Shown: positions 7,877-16,872, counted from the first letter of the stretch. The stretch: DNA of 64,000 bases from JBBATK01 sp039810585 (GCA_039810585.1 JBDHXF010000018.1:3626-67625); one strand, 5' to 3'. Translations and numbers: made by a program. Notes: generated by a model not told the origin, from the letters alone.

Positions 7877-8530
7877 ATGAGTTCCGTCATCATCCCAGTT
7901 CACCCGCAAACTCCGGAAGAGCGCAGTATCGCGATCATCATCCGGCGCCTGCGTGAAGGAGCGGTCATTCTCTATCCCACAGATACCGGGATGGCTCTGG
8001 GATGCACTCTACGCAATAAGCAAGGCATCGACCGAATACGCACGATACGAGCATTGCCGGCAGGGCAGAGCATGACCTTTCTCTGCGATTCTCTCTCCAA
8101 CATTGCCGATTATGCCCGCGTCTCGAACGCAGCGTATAAATTCATCAAGCGTCTCATCCCCGGCCCCTTCACCTTCATCCTTCCTGCTACGAAACAAGTT
8201 CCGACCTTCGCCTGTGACCCCAAGAGAAAGACAGTTGGTTTACGCGTTCCGGACGCACCGTTTGCCAATCGACTCCTTATCGAATTGGAAGAGCCGCTCA
8301 TTTCTATCAGCGCAAAGGACGAAAACGGCGAGGAGTTTGAGTCGGCCGAGGAAGCTGCCGATAGCCTGGGTTCACGTGTGGATGTTGTGGTACTCTTCCA
8401 AAAATTCTCGTGGCTCGACGAACCCAGTATGCGAGAACGCTCCACCATTGTGGATATGACCACCGATGAATTCTCCATCCTCCGAGCAGGCGCACGCGCT
8501 GAAGAAGCAGAACAGTTCTTGGGTGTCTAA
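7877..8530 (+). CDS. YrdC-domain protein, YciO/Sua5 type
   Basis: A 217-residue single-domain YrdC protein; the family makes L-threonylcarbamoyl-AMP for the t6A modification of tRNA (TsaC/Sua5) or is of uncertain role (YciO). Seen here are the ATP/bicarbonate-site segment VILYPTDTGMALGC, FLCDSLSNIADYARVSN, PGPFTFILPATKQVP and KTVGLRVPDAPF. The spacing and the ATKQVP motif resemble YciO more than TsaC. There is no C-terminal Sua5 domain. The first upstream start at 7829 is rejected because the extension has no similarity to the family; ATG 7877 begins directly before the domain. It follows the kinase gene by about 50 bases on the same strand. Confidence 0.8.
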   Translation: MSSVIIPVHPQTPEERSIAIIIRRLREGAVILYPTDTGMALGCTLRNKQGIDRIRTIRALPAGQSMTFLCDSLSNIADYARVSNAAYKFIKRLIPGPFTFILPATKQVPTFACDPKRKTVGLRVPDAPFANRLLIELEEPLISISAKDENGEEFESAEEAADSLGSRVDVVVLFQKFSWLDEPSMRERSTIVDMTTDEFSILRAGARAEEAEQFLGV

Positions 8531-8580
8531 CACAATCGTAACACAGCACAGAAACGCATGGCACGACGTAGTGGGATATA

Positions 8581-9492
8581 TTAATCCATGTGCCCTTCGG
8601 GCAAGTTCGTGCTTTCCAAATGACTCAGAACCTCGACCGAATGATCGATCGCTCGTACGATGCTCAATTCAGCATCGGTCGCCACTTGGTGAGCTGCCTC
8701 AATGGGCGTCCCGTCAGGAAAAACCAGGTGGAAATCCACATACACACGCTGACCGCTTTCCCGTAGTCGAAAGCGATGGTAGCTCACATGATGCGTACTG
8801 CAATAGGCGTCCAACACGGCTCTGGCTTGCTGTTCATACTCCGGATTGCTCTGATCCATTAAGCCGTGAACCGCATTGCGAATAAGTTTGCCGCCTTCAA
8901 AGATGATGTTCGCTCCAAAAAGCAAGGCAATAATGGGATCGAGGTAGTACCAACCAATCCTCCAGGCGAGAAGCAAACCGATCACGGCACCGAAACTTGT
9001 CCAGGCGTCGGTCATGATATGACGTCCATTCGCTTCCACAATGAGCGACTTGTGACGCTTGCCCACACGAATAAGGTAGAATCCAAGCAAAGCGTTGACG
9101 CCGCCTGCAAAAGCCGTGATAGCAACACCGGCACCAAGCTGTTCCAATGGTGTGGGGTTGAGAAGTCGTGAGATCGATTCGGTGACAATCACAATAGCAG
9201 CCACGACAATAAGAGCACCCTCAAATCCGGCGCTGAAGTAGGTAATTTTATCGTGCCCGTAGTGATGGTTGTCGTCCGGAGGCCGGTACGTTACCCGCAA
9301 AGAGTACCAGGCAAAGACCACCGCAAATTGGTGGACGATGGATTCCATGGCATCGGAGAAAATGGCCATCGATCCCGTAATGGTATAGGCATACCATTTC
9401 ATGAATAACATGGCGAAGCCAACGAGAAGCGAAATATTCAAGGAGATACGTTCCGCCTTACTGAGCTCGAAGTGTTGCGATGAGGAGGCCAT
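8581..9492 (-). CDS. Cation diffusion facilitator (CDF) metal exporter
   Basis: A 303-residue CDF transporter with about six helices followed by a cytoplasmic ferredoxin-like C-terminal domain. The transport-site motifs are visible: helix 2 IFSDAMESIVHQ (Asp, with Glu and His nearby), the HHYGHDK loop, and helix 5 HIMTDAWTS with His and Asp. Together these give the His/Asp set expected for a Zn2+/Fe2+ proton antiporter. The C-terminal domain has HHVSYHRFRLRESGQ and YVDFHLVFPDGTPIEAAH, typical of the metal-sensing dimer domain. ATG 9492 is chosen; an in-frame GTG at 9540 would add 16 non-conserved residues. Metal specificity is unknown. Confidence 0.88.
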   Translation of the reverse strand: MASSSQHFELSKAERISLNISLLVGFAMLFMKWYAYTITGSMAIFSDAMESIVHQFAVVFAWYSLRVTYRPPDDNHHYGHDKITYFSAGFEGALIVVAAIVIVTESISRLLNPTPLEQLGAGVAITAFAGGVNALLGFYLIRVGKRHKSLIVEANGRHIMTDAWTSFGAVIGLLLAWRIGWYYLDPIIALLFGANIIFEGGKLIRNAVHGLMDQSNPEYEQQARAVLDAYCSTHHVSYHRFRLRESGQRVYVDFHLVFPDGTPIEAAHQVATDAELSIVRAIDHSVEVLSHLESTNLPEGHMD

Positions 9493-9604
9493 GGTGCTGA
9501 CGTTGGTGACGTTCAAAAATACGGAATCAGCAGACTGCACTTAGAGAGGTCCGCGCTAATCTTTATACACACAGTTTGCACTACTCGCACACGCGCTTCT
9601 CAGC

Positions 9605-9612
9605 TATCTTTG
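9605..9612 (+). promoter_or_regulatory. Bacteroidota-type -7 box (TATCTTTG)
   Basis: TATCTTTG lies 114 bases upstream of the lipoprotein ATG at 9726, in the divergent region with the CDF gene. It matches TAnnTTTG, but no clear -33 TTG is correctly spaced. Confidence 0.35.
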
Positions 9613-9725
9613 TCATGCCTTTCGATGACGCGCAGCATGACGACTAGTAGGGGACACGATTGGCACTTTAGTTGTCGGCTCCGTAGAAATCAATCCACAC
9701 AATGTTCAACTGTAAGGGTACTGCT

Positions 9726-10997
9726 ATGCTTCGGATTTCCGTCGCTCTCTGCGCTCTCGTGCTGGTCCTGATGGGAGGATGCAAGAGCTCATCCCCTACG
9801 TCTCCAACCACTCCGGACACGCCGTGGAATGCAGATTCCACAACCTGTACGGTGAGCTTCACCGACAATACGGTGTACTTCGACAGCACGAAAGTTTCGG
9901 ATGTGCTGGCTAATGATACAGCCGCTCATACCATCACTATATCCGGATCGTCCACCTTAGCTCCGCAACTTTCCGTGGGCAAGTATCTGCTGGCTTGGCG
10001 GATGGGGATGGGACAAATCTCGTCTGTCACCAATCATGGAAGCAACGTGGTTGTGGGTTTGGATAGTTGCAGTCTGGACAAGATTGTGAAGTCCGGAACC
10101 ATCGCCTTCGACTATGGTGTCGATTTCGATCCGTCGAAAGTGATCTTCCCTACCGTCACCATTCCCAATCATGGCAGCGGCACGATGCAACTCTGCTCTG
10201 CAGACTCGTTTGGCATTCGCTTAGATTACAGCGACTACATTTACAAGATTGCCATGAAGCTTCAGCAGAACACTGCCTATGTCAAGATCGGCGTTGAAAA
10301 GAAGCTGCTCCAAGGTGCCTTTCGTGCTTCGTTTTCTGCTGAAGGAACCATCAACCGTTTCAGACAGCGTACGAGTATGACCTTTGCAAATAGTCAACTC
10401 CAAAATTTCAGTCATGCCAACAACAACATGCATGGAGATCTTAAGTTGTCGCTCGCCTGTGCCGGATCCGCGAACGACGATCTCAACATCGAACTCCCCA
10501 TCGTTGTTGCCAAGTATCCCGTCGCCGTTGGCCCCTTTGTGTTTTTCGTGAATGTGAAAATTCAAGTCGTGGTCAGCAACGTGGTGCCGGCCGACGCGTC
10601 ATCGCTTGTGGACGTGCATTTTAGCTACGATTCAGATCTGGGTTTCAACTTCGATGGGGTGAATACCAATCCCATTGGTCGCGAAGGAAATGAGACCATG
10701 GAACGTAGCGGAAATATGCAAAGCGCTTCCAGCTCTGCTGTGACAGCCAACTTTGGTATCGGGTTTCCTCGTATGGAATTGGATCTCTTTAGCACCGGTT
10801 TAATAGTTCCCTATGTACAACCGGGTGTTCTGATTAATGGCACGTATACCCAAGGCATTCATCCCTGCATGAGCGGGCAAGCTGCATTCGTGGGGGCAGC
10901 GGGAGTGAACATGGGCTTTGCCGGAATGACGTTGAAAAAGAGTTACACTCTATGGAAAAAGGAAGTGTACTTGCTTAAATCCGGCGATTGTCCCTGA
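9726..10997 (+). CDS. Hypothetical lipoprotein
   Basis: A 423-residue protein with a lipoprotein signal peptide: a hydrophobic run ending in LVLMGGCKSS, with the modified Cys at about residue 19, then a Ser/Thr/Pro-rich linker (SSPTSPTTPDTP). The rest is rich in beta-strand-like alternating segments, with no cysteine pairs or catalytic motif that I recognise. The C-terminal part (IQGIHPCMSGQAAF and following) may form a small barrel or sandwich. Membrane anchoring through lipid is well supported; the role is unknown. ATG 9726 is preferred to 9702 because it places the signal peptide at the N-terminus. cdsA follows 54 bases later on the same strand. Confidence 0.75.
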   Translation: MLRISVALCALVLVLMGGCKSSSPTSPTTPDTPWNADSTTCTVSFTDNTVYFDSTKVSDVLANDTAAHTITISGSSTLAPQLSVGKYLLAWRMGMGQISSVTNHGSNVVVGLDSCSLDKIVKSGTIAFDYGVDFDPSKVIFPTVTIPNHGSGTMQLCSADSFGIRLDYSDYIYKIAMKLQQNTAYVKIGVEKKLLQGAFRASFSAEGTINRFRQRTSMTFANSQLQNFSHANNNMHGDLKLSLACAGSANDDLNIELPIVVAKYPVAVGPFVFFVNVKIQVVVSNVVPADASSLVDVHFSYDSDLGFNFDGVNTNPIGREGNETMERSGNMQSASSSAVTANFGIGFPRMELDLFSTGLIVPYVQPGVLINGTYTQGIHPCMSGQAAFVGAAGVNMGFAGMTLKKSYTLWKKEVYLLKSGDCP

Positions 10998-11051
10998 TTG
11001 CGTCGTGTACTTATCTTCAGCCACTCAACCGCAACTCTCAATACAGCACCT

Positions 11052-11906
11052 ATGTCCAACATGCTCACGCGCATCCTCGTTGCCTTTGTCGGCATTCCGC
11101 TCATGGTTTTCATCTGCCTGCAAGGAGGATGGCTGTTTGCGGGTTTCGTTGCGCTGCTGAGCGTGCTGGGTGTTCGTGAATTCTATGCCCTGAGCACAAC
11201 CAAGGCTGCACAGCCGCAGAGTCTGGGCGGCCTACTCGTTGCCGGGCTGCTTCCTTTAGTGGTTCACTACGACACGACTGCTATCCTACATCTCACCATG
11301 CCGTTGTTGATAGCATCTGTACTGCTATTGATGAGCATCGAACTGTGGCGACGGAAACCACATCCCTTCGTCAACCTTAGCGTACAGTTTTCTGCATGGG
11401 TATATGTGTCGTTGCTCCTGAGTACCCTGGTGCTCGTGCGCGATTTCGATGCAAGCAACGGTGCGCTGCACTTTTCCGGGATCGGGACACATGCTGCGTG
11501 GCAAGGCTATTTGCTTCTCTGTATGTTCATCACGGTGTGGAGCGGTGACAGTGCCGCCTACTTTGCCGGTTTGGCATGGGGCAAGCACAAGATCTTCCCT
11601 CGCGTCTCTCCCAAGAAATCCTGGGAAGGTAGTATCGCCGGTTTTATCGCATCCGTCTTCGCCTTCCATCTGGCATCGCATTTTCTCATTCCGGAACTCC
11701 CCATGATGCACGGCTTTATGATGGGCGCCGTGATTGGGGTGGTCGGTCCGGTGGGCGACTTCGTGGAATCCTTGCTCAAACGCGATGCCGCGATCAAGGA
11801 CTCGAGCTCGTTAATTCCCGGTCACGGCGGCGTACTCGACCGCTTCGACAGCATCTTGTTTGCAGCTCCGGCTATGTATGGCTATTTGATGGTGATGTCG
11901 ATATAG
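11052..11906 (+). CDS. cdsA: Phosphatidate cytidylyltransferase
   Basis: A 284-residue inner-membrane enzyme that makes CDP-diacylglycerol from phosphatidate and CTP, the branch point of phospholipid synthesis. About seven hydrophobic helices are present. The CdsA signature lies in the C-terminal third: LLKRDAAIKDSSSLIPGHGG followed by VLDRFDS. Upstream, SPKKSWEGSIAGF is also characteristic. The start at ATG 11052 (MSNMLTRILVAF) fits the first helix; the longer frame from 10998 begins inside the spacer after the lipoprotein gene. It ends before a strong hairpin shared with the convergent pntB. Confidence 0.93.
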   Translation: MSNMLTRILVAFVGIPLMVFICLQGGWLFAGFVALLSVLGVREFYALSTTKAAQPQSLGGLLVAGLLPLVVHYDTTAILHLTMPLLIASVLLLMSIELWRRKPHPFVNLSVQFSAWVYVSLLLSTLVLVRDFDASNGALHFSGIGTHAAWQGYLLLCMFITVWSGDSAAYFAGLAWGKHKIFPRVSPKKSWEGSIAGFIASVFAFHLASHFLIPELPMMHGFMMGAVIGVVGPVGDFVESLLKRDAAIKDSSSLIPGHGGVLDRFDSILFAAPAMYGYLMVMSI

Positions 11907-12012
11907 TCATGTACGTGAATGCAAACCCACATAGTAGACAAGCTCAATGATGTGATTGCACTAGTGCGTTGCGCATCGAAACAACTCCGAGGAGTATGAA
12001 CCTACTTGCTAT

Positions 12013-12049
12013 GCAAAGGGCTCTGCAGCGAAGCTGCAGAGCCCTTTGC
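12013..12049. terminator. Long perfect hairpin with GAA loop between convergent genes
   Basis: A 17-bp perfect stem, 12013-12029 pairing with 12033-12049, closes on GAA (12030-12032) inside GCGAAGC. It lies between the ends of cdsA and pntB, so a bidirectional terminator is the natural reading. Neither side has a real T-tract, which is atypical for an intrinsic terminator. Confidence 0.6.
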
Positions 12050-12084
12050 GTAAGAATAAAAATCTCCTGAACGACGTACTGTGT

Positions 12085-13509
12085 TTAGAGCGCGTTGAGT
12101 TCATCGACCAATCGCTCGAGCGATTTCTTAGCATCGCCGAAGAACATGTAGGCATTAGGATAATAGAAGAGCTCGTTATCGATACCGGCATATCCGGCGT
12201 TCATGCTTCGCTTCATGATGATGACGTTCTTTGCTTTATCGGCGTCCAAAATAGGCATGCCGTAAATGGGTGAGCTCGTGTCGTGCCGTGCTGCCGGATT
12301 CACCACGTCGTTCGCGCCGATTACCAGCACCACATCAGCATTGGGAAACTCAGGATTGATTTCTTCCATGTCGAGCAATTGCGAGTATGGCACGTTGGAT
12401 TCGGCGAGGAGAACGTTCATGTGACCTGGCATCCGACCAGCCACGGGGTGAATAGCGTACTTCACGTTCACGCCTCGTTCTTCCAGGATGGTAGCCATTT
12501 TTTGCACGATATGCTGTCCTTGTGCCACCGCCAAACCATAGCCCGGAACGATGATCACATTAGTGGCATAATTCATCATCACCGCCACATCGGTTGCGCT
12601 GGCTTCCTTAATGCTGCCTTGGGGACCGGTGCCACTGCCTGAAGAGCTCGTATCACCAAAGGCCGAGAAGAGCACGTTGATGAGTGAGCGGTTCATGGCG
12701 CGACACATGAGGATGGTGAGCAGCGTACCGGCAGCGCCCACCAGAATACCGCCGGTGAGCATGGATTGATTGTTGTAGAGGAAGCCGCCAAACGCTGCGG
12801 CCATACCGGTAAACGAGTTAAGCAGCGAAATCACTACCGGCATATCGGCTCCGCCAATGGGCGACACAAAGAGGATACCATAGATGGCAGCCAGGGCGAA
12901 GACGGTAAGGATCATCGACATCTCGACTGTGCCGGAGCTGACAATGTACACGCCCATGGCTAAGGTGGCGAGAATCAGCAAACCGTTGATGATATTCTGA
13001 GCCGGTAAGCGAAGATTCTTGTTCATGATGCCTTGTAATTTCAGGAAGGCAATGATGGAGCCACTGAAGGAAACGGTACCAATGATCAATCCTGCCACAA
13101 TCGTCATCGCCTCTCCCATTGGCATGGCACCTTCGCCTCGGGCGGCGATATGACCAAACTCAATCAGGGAAATAGCCGCGGCACACGCACCTCCCATGCC
13201 GTTGAAAATCGACACCATTTGGGGCATGGCGGTCATCGCCACTTTCTTTGCCGAAATCCAACCGACCACGGTTCCGATGATCATGGCGCCGATCATCCAC
13301 AGATGGTTGTGAATATGCTCGCCGTTGGACTCGTGCAGGAGCAAGGTGCCAAGAATGGCTGCCCCCATGCCGAAGGCGGCAAGAATATTTCCGCGCCGAG
13401 CAGTGTCGGGGTGCGACAGCATCTTCAAACCGATCACGAAGAGTACGGAGGCGACGAGGTAACAGAGAATTAGAATGTTCGAGGAGAGGAGGTTCCCGCT
13501 AGTGTCCAT
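12085..13509 (-). CDS. pntB: NAD(P) transhydrogenase beta subunit
   Basis: A 474-residue proton-translocating transhydrogenase beta subunit. It has about nine membrane helices (residues about 8-270) and a C-terminal NADP(H)-binding domain III with the fingerprint VPGYGLAVAQGQH, then YAIHPVAGRMPGHMNVLLAE and VVLVIGANDVVNPAA, ending in GDAKKSLERLVDEL. These are the exact domain III motifs of PntB. It needs the alpha subunit (NAD-binding domain I) to work. No pntA lies next to it: the upstream neighbour is a divergent arginase and the downstream neighbour is convergent cdsA. ATG 13509 is chosen because the -7 box at 13549-13556 lies 40 bases upstream and residues before it are not conserved. Confidence 0.93.
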   Translation of the reverse strand: MDTSGNLLSSNILILCYLVASVLFVIGLKMLSHPDTARRGNILAAFGMGAAILGTLLLHESNGEHIHNHLWMIGAMIIGTVVGWISAKKVAMTAMPQMVSIFNGMGGACAAAISLIEFGHIAARGEGAMPMGEAMTIVAGLIIGTVSFSGSIIAFLKLQGIMNKNLRLPAQNIINGLLILATLAMGVYIVSSGTVEMSMILTVFALAAIYGILFVSPIGGADMPVVISLLNSFTGMAAAFGGFLYNNQSMLTGGILVGAAGTLLTILMCRAMNRSLINVLFSAFGDTSSSGSGTGPQGSIKEASATDVAVMMNYATNVIIVPGYGLAVAQGQHIVQKMATILEERGVNVKYAIHPVAGRMPGHMNVLLAESNVPYSQLLDMEEINPEFPNADVVLVIGANDVVNPAARHDTSSPIYGMPILDADKAKNVIIMKRSMNAGYAGIDNELFYYPNAYMFFGDAKKSLERLVDELNAL

Positions 13510-13548
13510 ATAACGAAGGAGAGTAAAAGGATAGTCGCGATTATTCTG

Positions 13549-13556
13549 CAAATATA
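13549..13556 (-). promoter_or_regulatory. -7 box for pntB (TATATTTG on the minus strand)
   Basis: CAAATATA on the plus strand reads TATATTTG on the minus strand, an exact TAnnTTTG, 40 bases before the pntB ATG. It forms a back-to-back pair with the arginase box at 13598. Confidence 0.5.
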
Positions 13557-13597
13557 GCTGCTTTCGCGTTCTGATTGCCGTTTGAGCTCGGGCGTAG

Positions 13598-13605
13598 TAC
13601 ATTTG
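13598..13605 (+). promoter_or_regulatory. -7 box for the arginase gene (TACATTTG)
   Basis: TACATTTG matches TAnnTTTG, and a TTG occurs 20 bases upstream (13576-13578 region), close to the Bacteroidota -33 spacing. It lies 33 bases before the GTG at 13638, which it supports as the start. Confidence 0.5.
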
Positions 13606-13637
13606 TAGAACAGACAGTTGCACCAATCAGACGCTTT

Positions 13638-14582
13638 GTGTGCGTCACGCGTATTAGCAGTCTTAACAAACATCGCAGCGTTAGTATCGTTGGTTTTCCC
13701 ATGGATCTTGGCGCCGATCGCCGAGGAGTGGATATGGGACCCAGCGCCATTCGCATCGCAGACCTTGGGGGTCGTTTGCGAGAACTCGGATATGACCTCA
13801 CTGATGAGGGAGATATTCAGGTTAAAACGCAGGAGGTTCAGACCGTAAAAGATCACAGTCTTAAATACCTACCGGAAATTTCTCGAGCCTGCGAAAAACT
13901 TGCGCTAAAAACCAAGCGCATTCTTGATAACGGAAAGTTCCCGCTCATCCTAGGCGGCGACCACAGCATGAGCATCGGATCGATTGCCGGTATCGCCGCC
14001 CATTGCAGGGAGCAGCATAAGCGACTCGGCGTGATTTGGATCGATGCACACGCAGATATGAACACGCCGGAAACAACCCCGTCGGGAAACATCCACGGAA
14101 TGCCACTAGCCGTTTCCATGGGAGTGGGATCTCCCTCACTCACTCAACTCTTGGCATTTGAACCAAAAGTTGATCCGCGAAATGTAGCATTAATCGGCAT
14201 TCGATCTGTCGATCCGGGCGAGCGAACTCTTATTCGAGATTTGCATGTGATTGCCCATGCCATGCCCGACATCGACAAGCAAGGCATGTATCATGTCATG
14301 AAGAGCGTTCTTGAACACATGCGAACGCATGTGGATCATCTGCATGTCAGTTTCGACTTGGACAGTGTCGATCCCACTCTCGTGAAGGGCGTGGGCACAC
14401 CTGTACCCGGAGGATTCTCCTACCGCGAAATCCACTTGGCAATGGAGATGATTGCCGAATCCGGACTACTCTGTTCACTGGAAGTTGCCGAGGTTAACCC
14501 CATCCTCGACGACCGTAACAATAGTGCGGTGTTCGCTGCCGATGTGATCGCTTCCACCATGGGTAAGAACATCCTGGATTAA
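13638..14582 (+). CDS. rocF: Arginase (ureohydrolase family)
   Basis: A 314-residue ureohydrolase, most like bacterial arginases, hydrolysing arginine to ornithine and urea with a binuclear Mn2+ site. Metal ligands are visible in GGDHSMS (His), DAHADMNTP (Asp, His, Asp) and SFDLDSVDP (two Asp). The substrate loop SGNIHGMPLA and the N-terminal IVGFPMDLGADRRGVDMGP are arginase rather than agmatinase features. No ATG precedes the conserved start; GTG 13638 fits both the promoter box and the usual length, while a TTG at 13575 would lie upstream of the predicted transcript start. It is divergent from pntB. Confidence 0.9.
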   Translation: MCVTRISSLNKHRSVSIVGFPMDLGADRRGVDMGPSAIRIADLGGRLRELGYDLTDEGDIQVKTQEVQTVKDHSLKYLPEISRACEKLALKTKRILDNGKFPLILGGDHSMSIGSIAGIAAHCREQHKRLGVIWIDAHADMNTPETTPSGNIHGMPLAVSMGVGSPSLTQLLAFEPKVDPRNVALIGIRSVDPGERTLIRDLHVIAHAMPDIDKQGMYHVMKSVLEHMRTHVDHLHVSFDLDSVDPTLVKGVGTPVPGGFSYREIHLAMEMIAESGLLCSLEVAEVNPILDDRNNSAVFAADVIASTMGKNILD

Positions 14583-14608
14583 CACAAAGGGCAAGGGTGC
14601 AGACATCG

Positions 14609-15409
14609 ATGCCGAACCATCCGCTCCGTTGCCGTTTCATGAGCTTCCCGTGTGCCTTGACGCTGTGTTTGCTTCTAGGAGGCGCACTGAGCCTAAAGGC
14701 GGGGTTTCGAGACAGTTCCACCATGCTCCTCTCCATACGCACAGGAGTGGAGCTTGCCCCGGATGCTCACGATTTCATGAGTGGGTACGCCTATTTTACG
14801 GGGCTCAACAATCGCGCGATTGCGTCAGCCGGCCTCATCGAAGGCGCGATGAAATACTCGTGGAGCTCGTGGAATGTAGGCGTACTGGCAGAGTCGTGGA
14901 CCTCCCACTTTGCCGAACAAGGAACTACAAGTATAGAAAGTGGTAGCCGTACGGTGACCAGAGAGTTGGTGGAAGACTTCACCATTCGAGCTCTGCCAGT
15001 TCTGGCAACAGTGGAGTATTTGCCCTTTCCCCAGCAGTTTCAGGAGTATGTGGGGGTTGGCGTAGGAGCTGCCGGCATCAGGACCACCTGGATTGAGTAC
15101 GCATCATCCAATGCGCCGGGTGATCCGCGTGTTGGTGGTCAACTGATCAATAGTCAAACCATTCAGCCAATGGTTAGGCTGTATTGTGGGGTGATTTTGG
15201 GATTCGACAAGTTTGGCGTGGCTTCCAACGGGAGTATCATTATTGAGGGACGTTACAGTTGGTGTCGAAACAGCATCCACCCGTGGGCCACTCTCATCGC
15301 ACAGGAAAAATATTTGACCGATGCGAGCGATACGGCGAACAACGTCGGCATTTCCTCCCTTAGTTTAGCAATTGGAATTCAGTTCCGTTTTAAGAATAGT
15401 CGTCGCTGA
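14609..15409 (+). CDS. Hypothetical secreted or outer-membrane protein
   Basis: A 266-residue protein with an N-terminal signal peptide (hydrophobic core ALTLCLLLGGAL, predicted cleavage after the following Ala/Gly). The mature part has alternating hydrophobic strands and aromatic-rich turns, and ends in SLSLAIGIQFRFKNS, which resembles the final strand of an outer-membrane beta-barrel apart from a short basic tail. There is a GVGVGAAGIRTTW segment in the middle. No family is recognised. It begins 26 bases after the arginase stop and could be co-transcribed. ATG 14609 or the internal ATG 14639 are both possible starts. Confidence 0.65.
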   Translation: MPNHPLRCRFMSFPCALTLCLLLGGALSLKAGFRDSSTMLLSIRTGVELAPDAHDFMSGYAYFTGLNNRAIASAGLIEGAMKYSWSSWNVGVLAESWTSHFAEQGTTSIESGSRTVTRELVEDFTIRALPVLATVEYLPFPQQFQEYVGVGVGAAGIRTTWIEYASSNAPGDPRVGGQLINSQTIQPMVRLYCGVILGFDKFGVASNGSIIIEGRYSWCRNSIHPWATLIAQEKYLTDASDTANNVGISSLSLAIGIQFRFKNSRR

Positions 15410-15461
15410 CGTTCACCATTTCGGGCTTCACCATAGCCCATAGCGTTTTGTAGGAGGATGT

Positions 15462-15737
15462 ATGAAAATCAATTTGACCAACCGTCATTTCAAGGGCTCG
15501 GATGCTCTGCAAGAAGCCGTTGAAAAAGCTGCACTTAATTTTACTCAGTACCACGACAATATCATCAGCACCGAAGCCGTGCTCGAAAAACACGAGAGCG
15601 GTGACAGTGTAGAATTCATTGTCCATGTTGGTGGCGGAACCGTTGTGGCCAAGGAAACCGAATCCGACCTCTACAAGGCCATGCACGCTGCTTCGGATCA
15701 TGTGATTCGGCAGCTGCAAAAAATCAAGGCTAAATAA
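15462..15737 (+). CDS. hpf: Ribosome hibernation promoting factor / RaiA family (short form)
   Basis: A 91-residue member of the HPF/YfiA family, which binds between the ribosomal subunits and inactivates or stores ribosomes in starvation. The N-terminal MKINLTNRHFKGSDALQEAVEK and the C-terminal ETESDLYKAMHAASDHVIRQL match the beta-alpha-beta-beta-beta-alpha fold. It lacks the C-terminal dimerisation domain of long HPF. A strong Shine-Dalgarno (TAGGAGG, 8 bases before ATG) is present, unusual in this window. The stop is followed by a GGCC-rich region and a short T-run at 15756, possibly a weak terminator. Confidence 0.88.
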   Translation: MKINLTNRHFKGSDALQEAVEKAALNFTQYHDNIISTEAVLEKHESGDSVEFIVHVGGGTVVAKETESDLYKAMHAASDHVIRQLQKIKAK

Positions 15738-15971
15738 GGCCTTACAGCCGGCCAGTCTTTTTGTCATGTGCCTACTCCTCATCGTTGCTCATACCGTCCT
15801 TCCTGTTGAGCAAGAGAAGTGTGTGTACCTTTTCGATTTGCTCGCGCTTCCCCGTTTGCTCGCCGGAATCCTGAGAGTGTAGGGAGATGTCGACTCGGAT
15901 CACGCGCTCCACATTGTCTATCGATGGGTTGGCAAATTGAAAGGAAGAGTGTGATGACGCCTTTTAAAATC

Positions 15972-15993
15972 CCTACAAGAAGTATCTTGTAGG
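15972..15993 (+). other. 9-bp hairpin just upstream of the methyltransferase gene
   Basis: CCTACAAGA (15972-15980) and TCTTGTAGG (15985-15993) pair around AGTA, ending 19 bases before the ATG at 16013. It could be a 5'-leader structure or a weak terminator for hpf; there is no T-run. Confidence 0.35.
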
Positions 15994-16012
15994 TCTCACA
16001 TCATTTCTTGCT

Positions 16013-16834
16013 ATGACATCTGTTGATTTCCGAGCGATTGTTCAACAATCCCCCGATTTTGCTCCTCACGAGAAGTACTACTGGGGTTACCAATACCAAT
16101 TGTCCCGTGAAGTTTTGGTCCCCGAACTTATCGCTCGCGGAGCCTTTCATTCCGGTGATGCTGTCGCGGAAATTGGATGCGGTGAGGCGGGCGTGTTGCA
16201 TGCTTTTATACAGGCAGGGGCAACGAAGGCTTTGGGAACAGACATCGCCACGTTTCGTCTGGAGATTGGCGAGAAGTTGAAATCACTGCTCAAGATCGAC
16301 CTCACGCTGAGTGAGCACGACATTCTCTTCGGACCACCAAAGGAGGAATGGCGTAAGGCGTACGACTTAGTTCTGTTGCGTGATGTGATCGAACACTTGG
16401 ATGACGCCGGATTGGCACTTCGGAACATTCGAAATATCCTCAAGCCCGGAGGATGGCTTTTTGTCACCTTTCCACCGTACAATTCGCCCTATGGTGGACA
16501 CCAACACTTGCTGAAGAATTTCTGGGGACGATTCCCCTACGTGCATCTACTTCCGAAGTCGATTTTCCTCAAAATGATTCAATCCGGCGACCATCCACGA
16601 AACATCGAAGAGGTGGCTCGCTTAAAGGAGATTCGATTGAGCGCTAATGCCTTCCTGAAGGCAGCACAAGAGGCTGGATACGAAGTAGTGCGGGATGATT
16701 ACTATCTCTTACGTCCGGTCTTCAAAATGAAATTCGGGTTGCCGACTATTCGCATATCGGCATTCAAACACCTGCCATTCGTTAAATCGTTTCTAAGCCT
16801 GGAAGCCGCAGTGTTACTACGGCTTCCGAAGTAG
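16013..16834 (+). CDS. Class I SAM-dependent methyltransferase
   Basis: A 273-residue soluble methyltransferase. Motif I is VAEIGCGEAGVL (residues about 50-61), followed by the acidic end of strand 2 in LGTDI, motif post-I DILFGPP, and motif IV/V as DLVLLRDVIEHLDD with NILKPGGWLFVTFPPYN (Methyltransf_11/23 pattern, as in UbiG-like and sugar or lipid methyltransferases). The C-terminal third (about 170-273) is a less conserved cap that probably fixes substrate. The substrate is unknown. The gene is alone, preceded by a small hairpin and followed by a convergent outer-membrane protein gene. Confidence 0.82.
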   Translation: MTSVDFRAIVQQSPDFAPHEKYYWGYQYQLSREVLVPELIARGAFHSGDAVAEIGCGEAGVLHAFIQAGATKALGTDIATFRLEIGEKLKSLLKIDLTLSEHDILFGPPKEEWRKAYDLVLLRDVIEHLDDAGLALRNIRNILKPGGWLFVTFPPYNSPYGGHQHLLKNFWGRFPYVHLLPKSIFLKMIQSGDHPRNIEEVARLKEIRLSANAFLKAAQEAGYEVVRDDYYLLRPVFKMKFGLPTIRISAFKHLPFVKSFLSLEAAVLLRLPK

Positions 16835-16872
16835 AGTATTTTATTAGCCCACGAAGGAAACTCGGCCACTCA

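Noticed and set aside
9061..9090. CACACGAATAAG inside the CDF gene, similar to the palindrome ends
   Set aside because: It is coding sequence with no matching second arm or GGAG head; a chance match.
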